The notes: a model not told the origin generated them from the sequence alone. 64,000 bases of DNA from Klebsiella grimontii (GCF_900200035.1 NZ_FZTC01000021.1:1-64000); one strand, 5' to 3'. Shown: positions 18,687 through 28,808, counted from the stretch's first letter. Made by a program: numbers and translations.

Positions 18687-19427
18687 CTACAGCAGGGCCA
18701 GCAGAAATATGACTTCGCCCAGCTCAATCGCCGCGCCTAACGTGTCGCCGGTTTGCCCGCCCAGAGTACGCTTCAGCGCCTGACCCAGCGCCCAGACCAG
18801 CACCAGCGTGATAAGCGCCGCGCGCAGACCGTTAACTCCGAGCAGCACTGTCGCCAGCGCCAAAGCGATCCCCATGGTAATCAGCGTCTGACGCAGCGTG
18901 ATTTTGCCGATAAACAGGTTGCCCAGCCCCTCTTCGCGGGCGTAGCGCTGGCGATACATCAGCAGCACCGCCATACCGCGGCCGACGGCGCAGGCGGCTG
19001 CCAGCGCGGCAAGCGTCGACGTGCCGCGCAGCGCCACCTCGCTGACCACCAGCACTTTCGCCATTAGCACGAAAATCAGCGCCAGCCCGCCGTGAGTGCC
19101 CAGCCGACTGTCGCGCATAATTTCCAGCATCCGTTCGCGCCGGCGGGCGGAGAAAATGCCATCGCAGGTATCCGCCAGTCCATCAAGATGGAAGCCGCCG
19201 GTCAACAGCGCCAGCGCCAGCACGCCGAGCAGCGCGGCAAGCGGGCTGCCGCACCACGGCTGGAGCAGCATCACGACGGCGCCGGCAATCGCCCCGAGCA
19301 GCAATCCGACCAGGGGGAATGTGACTATACTGCGTTGATATTGTTCAATTTCCAGCCCCTGGGATAAACGCGCCGGGACCGGCAGGCGGCTAATAAACGA
19401 TAATGCGGCAAAAAAAGACTTAATCAT
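18687..19427 (-). CDS. cobS: Adenosylcobinamide-GDP ribazoletransferase (cobalamin synthase)
   Basis: This 246-residue inner-membrane enzyme joins adenosylcobinamide-GDP to alpha-ribazole, the last assembly step of cobalamin. The CobS hallmark [18 protein letters not shown] (about residues 77-94) is intact, together with [17 protein letters not shown] and multiple hydrophobic helices. The gene appears complete. Its normal partner cobU, immediately upstream, is a remnant, and no cobT follows. Either other copies exist elsewhere or this locus is decaying. Confidence 0.93.
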   Translation of the reverse strand: MIKSFFAALSFISRLPVPARLSQGLEIEQYQRSIVTFPLVGLLLGAIAGAVVMLLQPWCGSPLAALLGVLALALLTGGFHLDGLADTCDGIFSARRRERMLEIMRDSRLGTHGGLALIFVLMAKVLVVSEVALRGTSTLAALAAACAVGRGMAVLLMYRQRYAREEGLGNLFIGKITLRQTLITMGIALALATVLLGVNGLRAALITLVLVWALGQALKRTLGGQTGDTLGAAIELGEVIFLLALL

Positions 19428-19466
19428 TGAGAGAGGACTCCTGTCGATAAACCCCGCGGCCAGCGG

Positions 19467-19700
19467 TTATTCATCTCCGCCGCCGGCCGTAACCTGACTT
19501 GTGCGCGCGGCTTGAGCGCGGCCGCGTTCTTCCAGCCGCCAGTGGGCAAGCCGGGTATCACGGTGGTGTTGAATGCGCGCGGCGATTTGATTGTCGGATA
19601 TCCGGGAGGTAGCGATGTAGATCGCCGAAACGAAAGAGTTGAGTAAAGATTCGGCGTCGCGGCGTTGGCCGCTATGGGCGTCGCCGGTAATCAGTATCAT
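19467..19700 (-). pseudogene. cobU: cobU remnant (adenosylcobinamide kinase/guanylyltransferase)
   Basis: The 77-codon frame matches the first third of CobU: MILITGDAHSGQ, IYIATSRISDNQIAARIQHH and LAHWR align with the beginning of the enzyme, which is about 180 residues long. The P-loop GGARSGKS has become GDAHSGQR, losing the catalytic lysine. After RLAHWRLEE the sequence no longer resembles CobU, and the rest of the gene is missing; cobS begins 39 bases downstream. A deletion plus point decay is the simplest reading. Confidence 0.8.
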
Positions 19701-19893
19701 CGCGGCGGCACCTGTTGCAGGGACAGCATGAGATAAACCCTTCCGATATCAATATGTTTACCGCGGAAGTATACCAAATTCCTCGGGAAAGATTCAGCGT
19801 TGCATGGGGTGTTTTGCGAAGGATTTGCGAGATGGCGCAAGAGAAAGAAGAGGAACTCCGGCAGCGAGCGCCGCCGGAGCGCTTAAACGGGAA

Positions 19894-20229
19894 TTACTCG
19901 GCAGATTTATCTTCTACTTTCGCTTCGCCCATTGCTTTCAGCTTTTTAGAGATGTCGCGACGTTCTTTGGAGATCTCGGCGTTTTTGATGATGTAGTCGT
20001 CAACGCGATCTTCGTAATCGCTCTTCATGCTGGCAATGATGCCCTGAATAGCTTCAACGCTCATGCCCGGCTTGATGTAGTCGCTCAGGTTGTCCAGCAG
20101 CAGGACGCGCTTCTGGTTATCACGGATCTTTTTCTCAACGTCCTGAATTTCACGCTGCAGTTTGTTCTTACGACGATACAGGCGAACAAACTCCAGTACG
20201 TCCTGGAAAGAAGGCTTAGTTGTTTCCAT
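19894..20229 (-). CDS. tmaR: Polar-localised PTS regulator TmaR (YeeX)
   Basis: This 111-residue protein is almost entirely helical and strongly charged ([19 protein letters not shown], then [13 protein letters not shown] near the end), with coiled-coil character. It is closely similar to E. coli YeeX/TmaR, which clusters at the cell pole and sequesters PTS enzyme I. It keeps the E. coli position next to yeeA. Translation starts at ATG 20229. Confidence 0.92.
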   Translation of the reverse strand: METTKPSFQDVLEFVRLYRRKNKLQREIQDVEKKIRDNQKRVLLLDNLSDYIKPGMSVEAIQGIIASMKSDYEDRVDDYIIKNAEISKERRDISKKLKAMGEAKVEDKSAE

Positions 20230-20397
20230 TTTTATACCCCTAATATTTGAGATTCGGATTCGCTAAAGCGACTGCTACATAGGGCTAACATAACTGTTAG
20301 CAGCCGCTGATGACAATGTTTTTTCCTTTGCCGTTATCATAACCCTAAACGCTGCTGAATCGAAGCAAGCGATGGAAAAACCACGCGAGTCTGGTCT

Positions 20398-21456
20398 TTA
20401 TTTACGCAATGCCCGGCAGATCAAATGCGACAGCAGTTCGAGCTGACGCGCCAGCTCGATAGTTAACCAGACATAACCATGAATGGGCGTTTCGGAGAAA
20501 TTGTCGTCCTGCTGCTCTTTGATGAGCTGGCGCAGTTCGGCAACGATTTCGTTGAGCTTTTCATTGTTGGCCAGGATCGGCTGCGGGTTGCCCTCATACA
20601 GGGCGTGGGCGATAGTCAACAGCGTTTGCTGAGTCATCTGCTGGGTTTCGCGCAGCGTATGGGCATTAAGCATCACGAAGTGGCCGGGACGCGACGCCCA
20701 GTAAGCGTTGATTTGCAGCTCCAGCATGCACACCAGGTTACGGCTGACGGTCTGGATCGCCTCAAAGATGGCTTTCTGGATATGCGTCTCTTTGCTGGCG
20801 GGCGTAATCAATCCGCGCATTTTCACCACGTCGTTGAGGACCTTTTGCAGGTGCTTTTCCAGACGCGGACGCTCTACCAGGTTCGGCGAGAAGCCGGCCT
20901 GATAAAGCCGGTTGAAGGCGGTGACGTAGCTGGCCATCTGGATGCGCCAGTGCAGAAAGGCCCGCTGCGGCCAGATACCGGTGAACAGCATCGCCAGCAG
21001 GGAACCGAAGATAACGTCGCCGCTTCGCCAGAGCGCGGTCGTCATATCGCCCGGCGGCGCGCCGACAACCACCGCCAGGGTGATGCCGATCAGCAGCGCC
21101 TGGTAAGGCTTTTTGCCCAGTGCCAGCCAGCCGCAGAGGAACATCGCCACCGCGCACCACAGCAGCATGATAGGCAGCGAGATGAGCTCCAGCTTAAGCG
21201 CCACCAGCCCGAGCGCCGAGCCGAGGATCGTGCCGCCGATGCGCTCAAACGCGCGCGGTACGACGTTTCCCCAGAAGGAGATTGGCCCCATCACCACCAC
21301 CAGGGTGATGAGAGGCCAGGTGCCTTCAGGAACGTTAAGCAGGCGCACCAGCACAAAGGTGAGCACAAAGGCCAATGCTATTCGCACGCCATGGACGATG
21401 CGGTAATGGCGATACAGCCGAATTTCAAATGGCTTAAGTGATTTATCCGCGCGCAC
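20398..21456 (-). CDS. yeeA: FUSC-family inner-membrane protein YeeA
   Basis: This 352-residue protein has an N-terminal block of about six hydrophobic helices (residues 20-165, including VVMGPISFWGNVVPRAFERIGGT by position; core motif RAFERIGGT) and a cytoplasmic helical C-terminal half. The fusaric-acid-resistance/aromatic-acid-exporter (FUSC) superfamily has this organisation. The gene corresponds to E. coli yeeA by sequence and synteny between tmaR and sbmC. Transport activity has not been established. Confidence 0.9.
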   Translation of the reverse strand: MRADKSLKPFEIRLYRHYRIVHGVRIALAFVLTFVLVRLLNVPEGTWPLITLVVVMGPISFWGNVVPRAFERIGGTILGSALGLVALKLELISLPIMLLWCAVAMFLCGWLALGKKPYQALLIGITLAVVVGAPPGDMTTALWRSGDVIFGSLLAMLFTGIWPQRAFLHWRIQMASYVTAFNRLYQAGFSPNLVERPRLEKHLQKVLNDVVKMRGLITPASKETHIQKAIFEAIQTVSRNLVCMLELQINAYWASRPGHFVMLNAHTLRETQQMTQQTLLTIAHALYEGNPQPILANNEKLNEIVAELRQLIKEQQDDNFSETPIHGYVWLTIELARQLELLSHLICRALRK

Positions 21457-21564
21457 AACCTACTCCGACTCCGACACAACGAAAAGGCCAATTGTAACTG
21501 CTTTTTCGCCGCAAGCATCACGCGAATGTAATAAACCTTGTCCAGCGAAGGGACAATGTTCGAT

Positions 21565-22038
21565 TTACTTCACCACAGGCTCGACCGCGATATACATATC
21601 AATATCCCAGTAGCCGTCCTGGTTACCATCGTTAAGATAGACTTCAAAGCAGGGTTTCATCGCCATCTGGTGCGTTTTGCTTTGCATCAGACTCTCGAAG
21701 AACTGATACCACGGCGTTGCAAAGTCATAATTCTCGACTCTGGCACGGGCAACCGCGTACTCTCCGCCGGCGATATCGGTCATCATCACGCCTTCGCTGT
21801 TGGCGGGGATTGAGTAGTCCTCCGCCACCGTGACGGCGGTCGCGCAGCGCAGCTTTTCCGCCGGGACCTCATCAGGATTGTCGTAGTAAACGGCCACCCA
21901 CTCCTGCGCCGGAACCTGGCTGTTATCAACCCACATCATTAGCTGTTCAAACCCCTGTTTAACCGTCTGCTCCCAGGGACCGACCAGATGAAACCCGGCA
22001 ATTTTCTTCTTGCCCACGGACTTAACGTTATATTCCAT
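21565..22038 (-). CDS. sbmC: DNA gyrase inhibitor SbmC (GyrI)
   Basis: This 157-residue cytoplasmic protein of the GyrI-like/SHS2 family protects cells from gyrase poisons such as microcin B17. Conserved segments are [31 protein letters not shown] and [19 protein letters not shown] (each part of a continuous match to E. coli SbmC). The start at 22038 is chosen because of GGTGGAGG upstream and the family length; an in-frame ATG at 22080 would add 14 residues and lies in the LexA box. A near-perfect LexA site lies 25 bases before the start. Confidence 0.94.
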   Translation of the reverse strand: MEYNVKSVGKKKIAGFHLVGPWEQTVKQGFEQLMMWVDNSQVPAQEWVAVYYDNPDEVPAEKLRCATAVTVAEDYSIPANSEGVMMTDIAGGEYAVARARVENYDFATPWYQFFESLMQSKTHQMAMKPCFEVYLNDGNQDGYWDIDMYIAVEPVVK

Positions 22039-22062
22039 GCTGCCTCCACCGTTGATAAAATA

Positions 22063-22078
22063 CTGTATATATATACAC
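22063..22078 (-). promoter_or_regulatory. LexA (SOS) box upstream of sbmC
   Basis: CTGTATATATATACAC matches the LexA consensus CTGTATATATATACAG at 15 of 16 positions. It lies 25-40 bases before the sbmC start. sbmC is a known SOS gene in E. coli, so repression by LexA is well supported. Confidence 0.85.
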
Positions 22079-22164
22079 ATAAATTAGCAGTACTATCAGC
22101 CATAGTATGTGCGGCAATTCACAAATCCGCGCGGCAAGAAGAGTAAAAAACCACCGCCATCCGG

Positions 22165-23601
22165 TTATAAACTGAACGGCAGCTCAACGCCGATGCTGGC
22201 CCCGACATCGTCGCTGGCACTGTGGTTAGCGTCGGTGTACCACACGGAGGTATTCAGGCGTACCGTCGGCATGATATCGCCGCTCCAGCCCAGCTGTACG
22301 CCCTTCAGCGTATCGGCGCGCGGGAAGGCTTTATTGATTCGCTGGTTCTTCGGATTGACCTCAGCGTAGACCAGACGCGCACTCCAGCGCTGATTCTCTT
22401 CGGTTACCAGCTCCACCTTACCGGCATACAGACGCCCATCGCCGCCCATCGCGTCGCCCAGCGGATAGCCCTGCTGGTAGTAGCCGTCTTTATAGATGAA
22501 GTGGTTATAGATGTAGTTGGTGCGCCCCATGTTCGAACGGGTATCGTGGGCTTCCAGATACCAGTTAACCGCATTGCTGTTCCACTGGTGATGCCCTTCC
22601 ACGCCGCCAAGATAGAGATGCGCCGAGGGTAAATATCCGGCTTCGTCCTCGCCGATCATCTGGCCGTAAATGCTAACCGGCCAGCCGAGTGTGGGCGCCA
22701 GCTTCAGCTTAAAATCAAAACCGGCCAGCTGGTTGCCGGGATCGTCGGCCGATTCGCCGGTGTTGTCATTGCCGGTCAGGCCGTCCCAGAAGCTGCTGAA
22801 TGAGGAAGGTCGCCCTTCGCCGCCCCACTGCATGATGCGCGAGGCACCCAGCTCCAGCGAGGTGAGCGGTGAAAACGTCAGGCGGCCGCCGAAGATTTTG
22901 GTATGCGGTACGGCGGCATACTGGCTCATCTGACTGGCGGAAAGCTGATACTGCCAGGGGCCAATCCAGCTCAGCCACGAGGTTTCCGGCGCGCGCTGTT
23001 CGGCGCGCTGCAGCAGAAAACCGGTCATCGGCCGCGCGGCATCGGAGCGAATCAGGCTGCCCTCGTAGCCCGGCCCCCACCACTGCGGAATTTGCCCGAA
23101 CGCCAGCCACTGATTCCACAGCTTTACCGCGCCGTATGCGCCGTTGGCGTTCACGCTCGAACCGTTGCTGATGCGCTTGTCGCCTTCAACATTGCCCTGT
23201 AGATGCAGATCCCACCCTTCGCCGCTGTTGTTCAGGGCGAGAGAAAGCGACTGGTCGGCGGGATAGGACTGGGCAAACCCCTGCGGGGTTCCCGGCTTAT
23301 CAGTGGAACTGTAACCGGTAACGCGCACGTCGGCTTTCAGCGCCCTTAAACGCTGATTTACACGACTCAGAACCCCCCGCTCTGCGGAGGTTGTCGGATG
23401 CGCGTTGGCCAACGCGCGGTTAATCTCCTCCTCGCTCAGAGGCCAGGTCGACAGGCTTAACGCGAGGGTTCCGCGGTCGGATAACCAGGCTAAATCATTG
23501 CGAAATTCGTTATCGGCCAGAACGAGGCCAGAGGCAAAACTGGCGGTGCTAAAAACGGCGAAAAGTCCCAGAGAAAGCGCACTACGCGCAAAGTATTTCA
23601 T
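22165..23601 (-). CDS. Wzi-family outer-membrane capsule-assembly protein (paralogue outside the capsule locus)
   Basis: This 478-residue protein has a signal peptide (about 1-24, cleavage after SFA) and a Wzi-type beta-barrel with N-terminal helical bundle. Diagnostic segments include NDLAWLSDRGTLALSLSTWP, FGQIPQWWGPGYEGSLIRSD and GIELPFSL-like end VGASIGVELPFSL. It is strongly similar along its full length to capsule-locus Wzi, the surface lectin that anchors group 1 capsule. In E. coli sbmC and dacD are adjacent; here this gene lies between them. The start at 23601 follows GGAGCTGGGAAG. Whether it binds capsule or another glycan is unknown. Confidence 0.88.
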   Translation of the reverse strand: MKYFARSALSLGLFAVFSTASFASGLVLADNEFRNDLAWLSDRGTLALSLSTWPLSEEEINRALANAHPTTSAERGVLSRVNQRLRALKADVRVTGYSSTDKPGTPQGFAQSYPADQSLSLALNNSGEGWDLHLQGNVEGDKRISNGSSVNANGAYGAVKLWNQWLAFGQIPQWWGPGYEGSLIRSDAARPMTGFLLQRAEQRAPETSWLSWIGPWQYQLSASQMSQYAAVPHTKIFGGRLTFSPLTSLELGASRIMQWGGEGRPSSFSSFWDGLTGNDNTGESADDPGNQLAGFDFKLKLAPTLGWPVSIYGQMIGEDEAGYLPSAHLYLGGVEGHHQWNSNAVNWYLEAHDTRSNMGRTNYIYNHFIYKDGYYQQGYPLGDAMGGDGRLYAGKVELVTEENQRWSARLVYAEVNPKNQRINKAFPRADTLKGVQLGWSGDIMPTVRLNTSVWYTDANHSASDDVGASIGVELPFSL

Positions 23602-23727
23602 CTTCCCAGCTCCATTTATGGCGCACAAACGCCAGGCTTTTTCCTGAAGGGTGACCGGGTAAGGTAATGGAGTGAAAGTAAACGAAGCGCCAACCGAAGC
23701 GGCATAATAATCAAACAGCTACGAGAT

Positions 23728-23747
23728 GCCGCTCCGGGCGGAGCGGC
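23728..23747 (-). terminator. Hairpin after dacD
   Basis: GCCGCTCC (23728-23735) pairs with GGAGCGGC (23740-23747) around a 4-base loop, 8 bases past the dacD stop codon on the minus strand. There is no clear T-run, so this is a weak terminator candidate. Confidence 0.35.
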
Positions 23748-23754
23748 GCGACAG

Positions 23755-24927
23755 TTACAGTTTTTGATGCAGATAATCGCTAAAGCGCGACAGCATGCCG
23801 CCCTTGCCAACGCTTTCCAGCGTCACCAGCGGCCAGTGGGCCACCACTTTATCACCATCGTAAAGGGAGATTTCTCCCACCCGCTGATGGGCGGCAATCG
23901 GCGCTTCCAGCACTTTGTTATCCAGCACGTATTTGGCCTTAATGCGCGCGACTTCCGACTTCGGCAGCGCTAGCCAGAAATCCTGATCGGTCCCCAGCTT
24001 AATCTGCTCTTTATCGCCATACCAGATTCGCTCAACGCCGACCTGCTTGCCATCCTGCAGGACCTGGACAGTATCGAAGTTTTGCTGGCCCCAGTGCAGC
24101 AGCTTCGCCGCCTGCTGTTCGCGCCCTTTCGGGCTGTCGGCTCCCATCACCACCGCAATCAGCCGACGCTGGCCGTCCACCGCGGAGGCAATCAGGTTGA
24201 AGCCGGCGCCGGAAGTGTGGCCGGTCTTCAGACCATCGACGTTCATGGTCTTATCCCACAGCAGGCCGTTGCGGTTCTGCTGGGTAATGCCGTTCCACGT
24301 CAGGCTCTTCTGACTGTACATATGGTAGACGTCCGGCTCGCCGTGAATAATCGCCCGCGAGAGCACAGCGAGATCGTAAGCCGAACTGTGCTGCCCCGGC
24401 GCGTCCAGGCCGTGGACGGTTTCAAAATGGGTATCCTGCAAATGCAGTTTTTCCACGTAGCTGTTCATCAGCGCGACGAACTGCGGCTGGCCGCCGGCGA
24501 CGTAGTCCGCCAGCGCCACGCAGGCATCGTTGCCGGAGTCAACGATCAGCCCGCGGCTTAAGTCGCGTACGCTGACCCGATCGCCGGGCTTAAGGAACAT
24601 CAGCGAAGAGCCATTAAAGACCGGGTTACCCTGCGCCCAGGCGTCTTTACCGACGGTGACGATATCGTCAAAGGTGATGCGGTGGCTGTCGATGGCGCGA
24701 TCGACCACGTAGCCGGTCATCAGTTTGGTCAGGCTGGCGGGATTGCGCTGCTGATGCTCGTTACCGGCGGTCAGGATCTGGCCGGTGGTGTAATCCATCA
24801 GCACCCAGGAACCGGCCTGAATAGAAGGAGGCGTCACGTTGACGGGAAAATCATTGGCGGCAAATGCGCAGGAAACGCTCGCAGCGAGCAAAGATACAGC
24901 AATAAACAAACGGCCTTTCAACGGCAT
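23755..24927 (-). CDS. dacD: D-alanyl-D-alanine carboxypeptidase DacD (PBP6b)
   Basis: This 390-residue low-molecular-mass penicillin-binding protein trims the pentapeptide of murein in the periplasm. It has a signal peptide (about 1-23, CAFA), the active-site SLTK at residues 65-68, SGN in VDSGNDAC, and KTG in GLKTGHTSGAGF. A C-terminal beta domain follows, and the chain ends in an amphipathic helix (GGMLSRFSDYLHQKL) for membrane attachment. It is divergent from sbcB, as in E. coli. Confidence 0.94.
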   Translation of the reverse strand: MPLKGRLFIAVSLLAASVSCAFAANDFPVNVTPPSIQAGSWVLMDYTTGQILTAGNEHQQRNPASLTKLMTGYVVDRAIDSHRITFDDIVTVGKDAWAQGNPVFNGSSLMFLKPGDRVSVRDLSRGLIVDSGNDACVALADYVAGGQPQFVALMNSYVEKLHLQDTHFETVHGLDAPGQHSSAYDLAVLSRAIIHGEPDVYHMYSQKSLTWNGITQQNRNGLLWDKTMNVDGLKTGHTSGAGFNLIASAVDGQRRLIAVVMGADSPKGREQQAAKLLHWGQQNFDTVQVLQDGKQVGVERIWYGDKEQIKLGTDQDFWLALPKSEVARIKAKYVLDNKVLEAPIAAHQRVGEISLYDGDKVVAHWPLVTLESVGKGGMLSRFSDYLHQKL

Positions 24928-25101
24928 ATCCTCTAAATTGACAGATTCGCCGTCCTTTTTACGGAACTTCTCGTTTCAAATCAGGGTTTAATTGCAAGAA
25001 AATATGACACCGCCGGCAAGGGGCAAAGGCGATACCCTTCTGATGGCCCGGCAAATCGTTTACCATGATGGCTGCTCGCCACCAGGGATAATGAACAGAT
25101 T

Positions 25102-26526
25102 ATGCAAGATAGCGCCAACCAGCCCGGATTTTTGTTTCACGATTACGAGACCTTCGGCACCAGTCCTTCGCTCGACCGACCGTCGCAGTTTGCCGCCATC
25201 CGCACCGATGAAGACCTCAATATCGTCGGCGAACCCGAAGTCTTCTACTGCAGGATCGCCGATGACTATCTGCCGCAGCCGCAGGCGGTTATGGTTACCG
25301 GGATCACGCCGCAGGAGGCGAACGCCAAGGGCGACAGCGAAGCCGCCTTTGCCCGCCGCGTTCACGATCTGTTCACGGTGCCAAAAACCTGCATCGTCGG
25401 CTACAACAACGTGCGCTTCGATGACGAAGTGACGCGCAATATCTTTTATCGCAATTTTTACGATCCTTACGCCTGGAGCTGGCAGCACGACAACTCCCGT
25501 TGGGATCTGCTGGATGTGATGCGCGCCTGCTACGCGCTGCGCCCGGAAGGGATCAACTGGCCGGAAAACGAAGAGGGCTTACCGAGCTTCCGCCTCGAGC
25601 ATCTGACCGTCGCCAACGGCATTGAGCACAGCAACGCCCACGACGCGATGGCCGACGTTTACGCCACCATCGCGATGGCAAAGCTGGTGAAAACCCAGCA
25701 GCCGCGCCTGTTTGACTATCTCTACGCCCACCGCAATAAGCGCAAGCTGGCGACGCTGATCGACGTGCCGCAAATCAAGCCGCTGGTGCATGTTTCCGGC
25801 ATGTTCGGCGCGGCGCGCGGTAACACCAGCCTAGTGGCCCCGCTGGCGTGGCACCCGGACAACCGTAACGCGGTGATTATGGTCGACCTGGCCGGAGATA
25901 TCGCTCCCCTGCTGGAGCTGGATGCCGACACCCTGCGCGAGCGGCTGTATACGCCGAAAAGCGAGCTGGGCGACCTGCCCGCGGTGCCAATTAAGCTGGT
26001 CCACCTCAATAAATGCCCGGTGCTGGCGCAGCAAAACACCCTGCGTCCGCAGGATGCCGACCGGCTGGGCATCAATATCCAGCGCTGTCTGGATAACGCT
26101 CAGCTGCTGCGGGCCAATCCGCAGGTGCGTGAGAAAGTGGTGGCGATTTTTGCCGAAGCGGAGCCGTTTGTGCCTTCCGATAACGTCGATGCGCAGCTGT
26201 ATAACGGCTTTTTCAGCGATGCCGACCGCGCGGCGATGAAAATCGTGCTCGAAACCGAGCCGCGCAACCTGCCGGCGCTGGATATTACCTTCGCCGATAA
26301 GCGTATTGAGCGCCTGCTGTTCAACTATCGCGCGCGCAACTACCCCGGCACGCTCGATGAAGCCGAGCAGCAGCGCTGGTTAGAGCACCGTCGCCAGGTA
26401 TTTACGCCTGAGTTTTTGCAGGCCTACGCCGATGAGCTGCAGATGCTGTATCAGCAGTATGCGGATGATAAAGAGAAGCTGGCGCAGCTGAAGGCGCTGT
26501 GGCAGTACGCGCAGGATATTGTTTGA
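25102..26526 (+). CDS. sbcB: Exodeoxyribonuclease I
   Basis: This 474-residue 3'-to-5' single-strand DNA exonuclease works with mismatch repair and recombination. The DEDDh catalytic motifs are FHDYETFG near the N-terminus, NNVRFDDEVTRN, and the histidine-containing NAHDAMADVYATI. The SH3-like and C-terminal helical domains follow, ending near ALWQYAQDIV. It agrees with E. coli SbcB over the full length. It is the last conserved gene before the inserted EF-G/nif block. Confidence 0.95.
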   Translation: MQDSANQPGFLFHDYETFGTSPSLDRPSQFAAIRTDEDLNIVGEPEVFYCRIADDYLPQPQAVMVTGITPQEANAKGDSEAAFARRVHDLFTVPKTCIVGYNNVRFDDEVTRNIFYRNFYDPYAWSWQHDNSRWDLLDVMRACYALRPEGINWPENEEGLPSFRLEHLTVANGIEHSNAHDAMADVYATIAMAKLVKTQQPRLFDYLYAHRNKRKLATLIDVPQIKPLVHVSGMFGAARGNTSLVAPLAWHPDNRNAVIMVDLAGDIAPLLELDADTLRERLYTPKSELGDLPAVPIKLVHLNKCPVLAQQNTLRPQDADRLGINIQRCLDNAQLLRANPQVREKVVAIFAEAEPFVPSDNVDAQLYNGFFSDADRAAMKIVLETEPRNLPALDITFADKRIERLLFNYRARNYPGTLDEAEQQRWLEHRRQVFTPEFLQAYADELQMLYQQYADDKEKLAQLKALWQYAQDIV

Positions 26527-26536
26527 TTGGCAGAAA

Positions 26537-26623
26537 TTCCCGGAGGCGGCGCGTTGCGCCTGTCCGGGCTACAAGCCCGCAGGTTTTGTAGCCCGGACAG
26601 ATGCGCAGCATCGCCTCCGGGAA
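26537..26623. repeat. Inverted REP pair between sbcB and the EF-G paralogue
   Basis: Two oppositely oriented REP palindromes (TTCCCGGAGGCG...CCTGTCCGGGCTAC and GTAGCCCGGACAG...CGCCTCCGGGAA) form a long imperfect hairpin with the loop near 26572-26586. It separates two convergent genes and probably stabilises their 3' ends or ends transcription. The motif is the same as in the array at 18328-18672. Confidence 0.8.
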
Positions 26624-26630
26624 ACGTTGC

Positions 26631-28733
26631 TTAGCCTTTAGCGCGGCTGGCGATAATCGCCTCTGCTACGTTGCGCGGGGCTTCCGCGTAATGGTGGAAC
26701 TCCATACTGTAGGTCGCCCGGCCCTGGGACATTGAACGCAGCGTGGTGGAATAGCCAAACATCTCGGCCAGCGGCACGTCGGCGCGGATAATCTGGCTGC
26801 CGAACCGCTCCTCCATCCCCTGCACCATTCCGCGACGGGAAGAGAGATCGCCCATGATATTCCCGGCGTACTCTTCCGGGGTCTCCACTTCCACGTGCAT
26901 CACCGGTTCAAGAATAACCGGGTCGGCCCTGCGCGCCCCTTCCTTGAAGCCAAATATCGCCGCCATGCGGAAAGCCATCTCCGACGAGTCGACGTCATGA
27001 TACGAACCAAACGTCAGTGTCGCCTTGATATCCACCACCGGATAGCCCGCCAGCACGCCAGTGCCCATCGCTTCGCGCAGCCCTTTTTCCACCGAAGGGA
27101 TGTACTCGCGCGGCACCACGCCGCCTTTGGTCGCGTCTTCAAACACGAAACCGCTCCCCGGCTCCAGCGGTTCAAGGGTCAGCACCACGTGGCCGTACTG
27201 CCCTTTACCGCCGGACTGGCGGACAAACTTGCCTTCCACCTCTTTGACCGTTTTGCGGATCGTCTCGCGATAGGTCACCTGCGGACGCCCGATATTCGCC
27301 TCAACGCCAAACTCGCGCTTCATGCGGTCGACGATAATCTCCAGATGCAGCTCGCCCATCCCGGAAATGATCGTCTGGCCGGACTCCTCGTCAGTATGCA
27401 GACGAAACGACGGATCTTCCGCCGCCAGCCGCTGCAGGGCGATACCCATTTTCTCCTGGTCGGCTTTGGTTTTCGGTTCAATCGCCAGCGAAATCACCGG
27501 CTCCGGAAACTCCATCCGTTCGAGGGTAATCACCGCATCCGGGTCGCACAGCGTGTCGCCGGTAGTGACATCCTTCAGGCCGACGCAGGCGGCAATATCC
27601 CCGGCGTGCAGTTCGTCCACCTCATGGCGATCGTTGGCCTGCATCAGCACGATGCGTCCGATGCGTTCTTTCTTGCCTTTCACCGGATTCCACACCGCAT
27701 CGCCTTTTTTCAACGTCCCGGAATAGACGCGGATAAAGGTCAGCTGTCCGACATAGGGGTCGGTCATCAGCTTGAAGGCCAGCGCCGAGAACGGTTCGTC
27801 GTCGTTCGGGTGACGTTCAGCAGGTTGCCCTTTCTCATCCACGCCCTGAATCGCCGGGATATCCAGCGGCGACGGCATCAGCTCAACCACCGCATCGAGC
27901 ATCCGCTGCACGCCTTTGTTTTTAAACGCGCTGCCGCACAGCACCGCCTGGATTTCGCCCTTCACCGTACGCTGGCGCAGTCCGGCAACGATTTCCGCCT
28001 CGCTCAACTCGCCGGTTTCGAGATACTTATCCATCAGTTCGTCGTTGGCTTCCGCCGCCGCCGAGACCATTTTCTCCCGCCACAGTCGGGCGGTTTCCAC
28101 GAGATCGTCAGGCACCGGCGCATAGCTGAAGGTCATCCCCTGGGTGGCGTCGTCCCACAAAATGGCGCGCATTTTGATGAGATCCACCACCCCGGTAAAG
28201 TGCTCTTCGGCGCCAACCGGGATCACAATCGGTACCGGATTGGCCTTCAGGCGATCGGTCATCATCTGCACCACGCGGAAAAAATCCGCGCCGGGACGGT
28301 CCATCTTGTTGACGAAGGCCAGCCGCGGGACGTGGTATTTATTCGCCTGCCGCCAGACCGTTTCCGACTGCGGCTGCACGCCGCCGACGGAGTCGTAAAC
28401 CATCACCGCGCCGTCCAGGACGCGCATGGAGCGTTCCACTTCGATGGTAAAATCCACGTGCCCTGGGGTATCGATGATGTTAATCCTGTGCGGCTCGAAG
28501 CTGCGGTCCATACCGGGCCAGAAGCAGCTCACCGCCGCGGAGGTAATGGTGATCCCGCGCTCCTGCTCCTGCGCCATCCAGTCGGTGGTTGCCGCGCCAT
28601 CGTGTACTTCCCCCAGCTTGTGACTCATCCCGGTATAAAACAGGATGCGCTCGGTGGTGGTGGTTTTGCCGGCATCGATATGCGCGGAGATACCGATGTT
28701 GCGATAACGTTCGAGGGGGATGGGTCGGGGCAT
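26631..28733 (-). CDS. Elongation factor G paralogue, full-length
   Basis: This translational GTPase of 700 residues has all five EF-G domains. It has AHIDAGKT (about 17-24), RGITITSA in switch I, DTPGHVDF in switch II, NKMD for guanine recognition, and the domain IV/V motifs [20 protein letters not shown] and LSSRRGM. The core is strongly EF-G-like but clearly diverged from the enterobacterial FusA (for example [10 protein letters not shown] where E. coli has GGVIPGEYIP). It is not linked to rpsL, rpsG or tuf, so it is presumably a second copy. It has its own AAGGA ribosome-binding site and a divergent ArsR-type gene. Its special role is unknown. Confidence 0.9.
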   Translation of the reverse strand: MPRPIPLERYRNIGISAHIDAGKTTTTERILFYTGMSHKLGEVHDGAATTDWMAQEQERGITITSAAVSCFWPGMDRSFEPHRINIIDTPGHVDFTIEVERSMRVLDGAVMVYDSVGGVQPQSETVWRQANKYHVPRLAFVNKMDRPGADFFRVVQMMTDRLKANPVPIVIPVGAEEHFTGVVDLIKMRAILWDDATQGMTFSYAPVPDDLVETARLWREKMVSAAAEANDELMDKYLETGELSEAEIVAGLRQRTVKGEIQAVLCGSAFKNKGVQRMLDAVVELMPSPLDIPAIQGVDEKGQPAERHPNDDEPFSALAFKLMTDPYVGQLTFIRVYSGTLKKGDAVWNPVKGKKERIGRIVLMQANDRHEVDELHAGDIAACVGLKDVTTGDTLCDPDAVITLERMEFPEPVISLAIEPKTKADQEKMGIALQRLAAEDPSFRLHTDEESGQTIISGMGELHLEIIVDRMKREFGVEANIGRPQVTYRETIRKTVKEVEGKFVRQSGGKGQYGHVVLTLEPLEPGSGFVFEDATKGGVVPREYIPSVEKGLREAMGTGVLAGYPVVDIKATLTFGSYHDVDSSEMAFRMAAIFGFKEGARRADPVILEPVMHVEVETPEEYAGNIMGDLSSRRGMVQGMEERFGSQIIRADVPLAEMFGYSTTLRSMSQGRATYSMEFHHYAEAPRNVAEAIIASRAKG

Positions 28734-28764
28734 GATGCGTCCTTAGTCATTTTGACTGTCAGCA

Positions 28765-28784
28765 GGCGGCCGGAATTGGCCGCC
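28765..28784. promoter_or_regulatory. Palindrome in the leader of the EF-G paralogue
   Basis: GGCGGCC and GGCCGCC flank the six bases GGAATT in a perfect inverted repeat, about 32-51 bases before the EF-G paralogue start on the minus strand. It could form a leader hairpin or be a protein-binding site. There is no direct evidence for either. Confidence 0.35.
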
Positions 28785-28808
28785 GTTCATATAACGGCAT
28801 CTATCATA

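Noticed and set aside
20479-21441. 320-codon open frame opposite yeeA
   Set aside because: Low-complexity His/Gln/Arg composition and complete overlap with a conserved membrane-protein gene mark it as a shadow.
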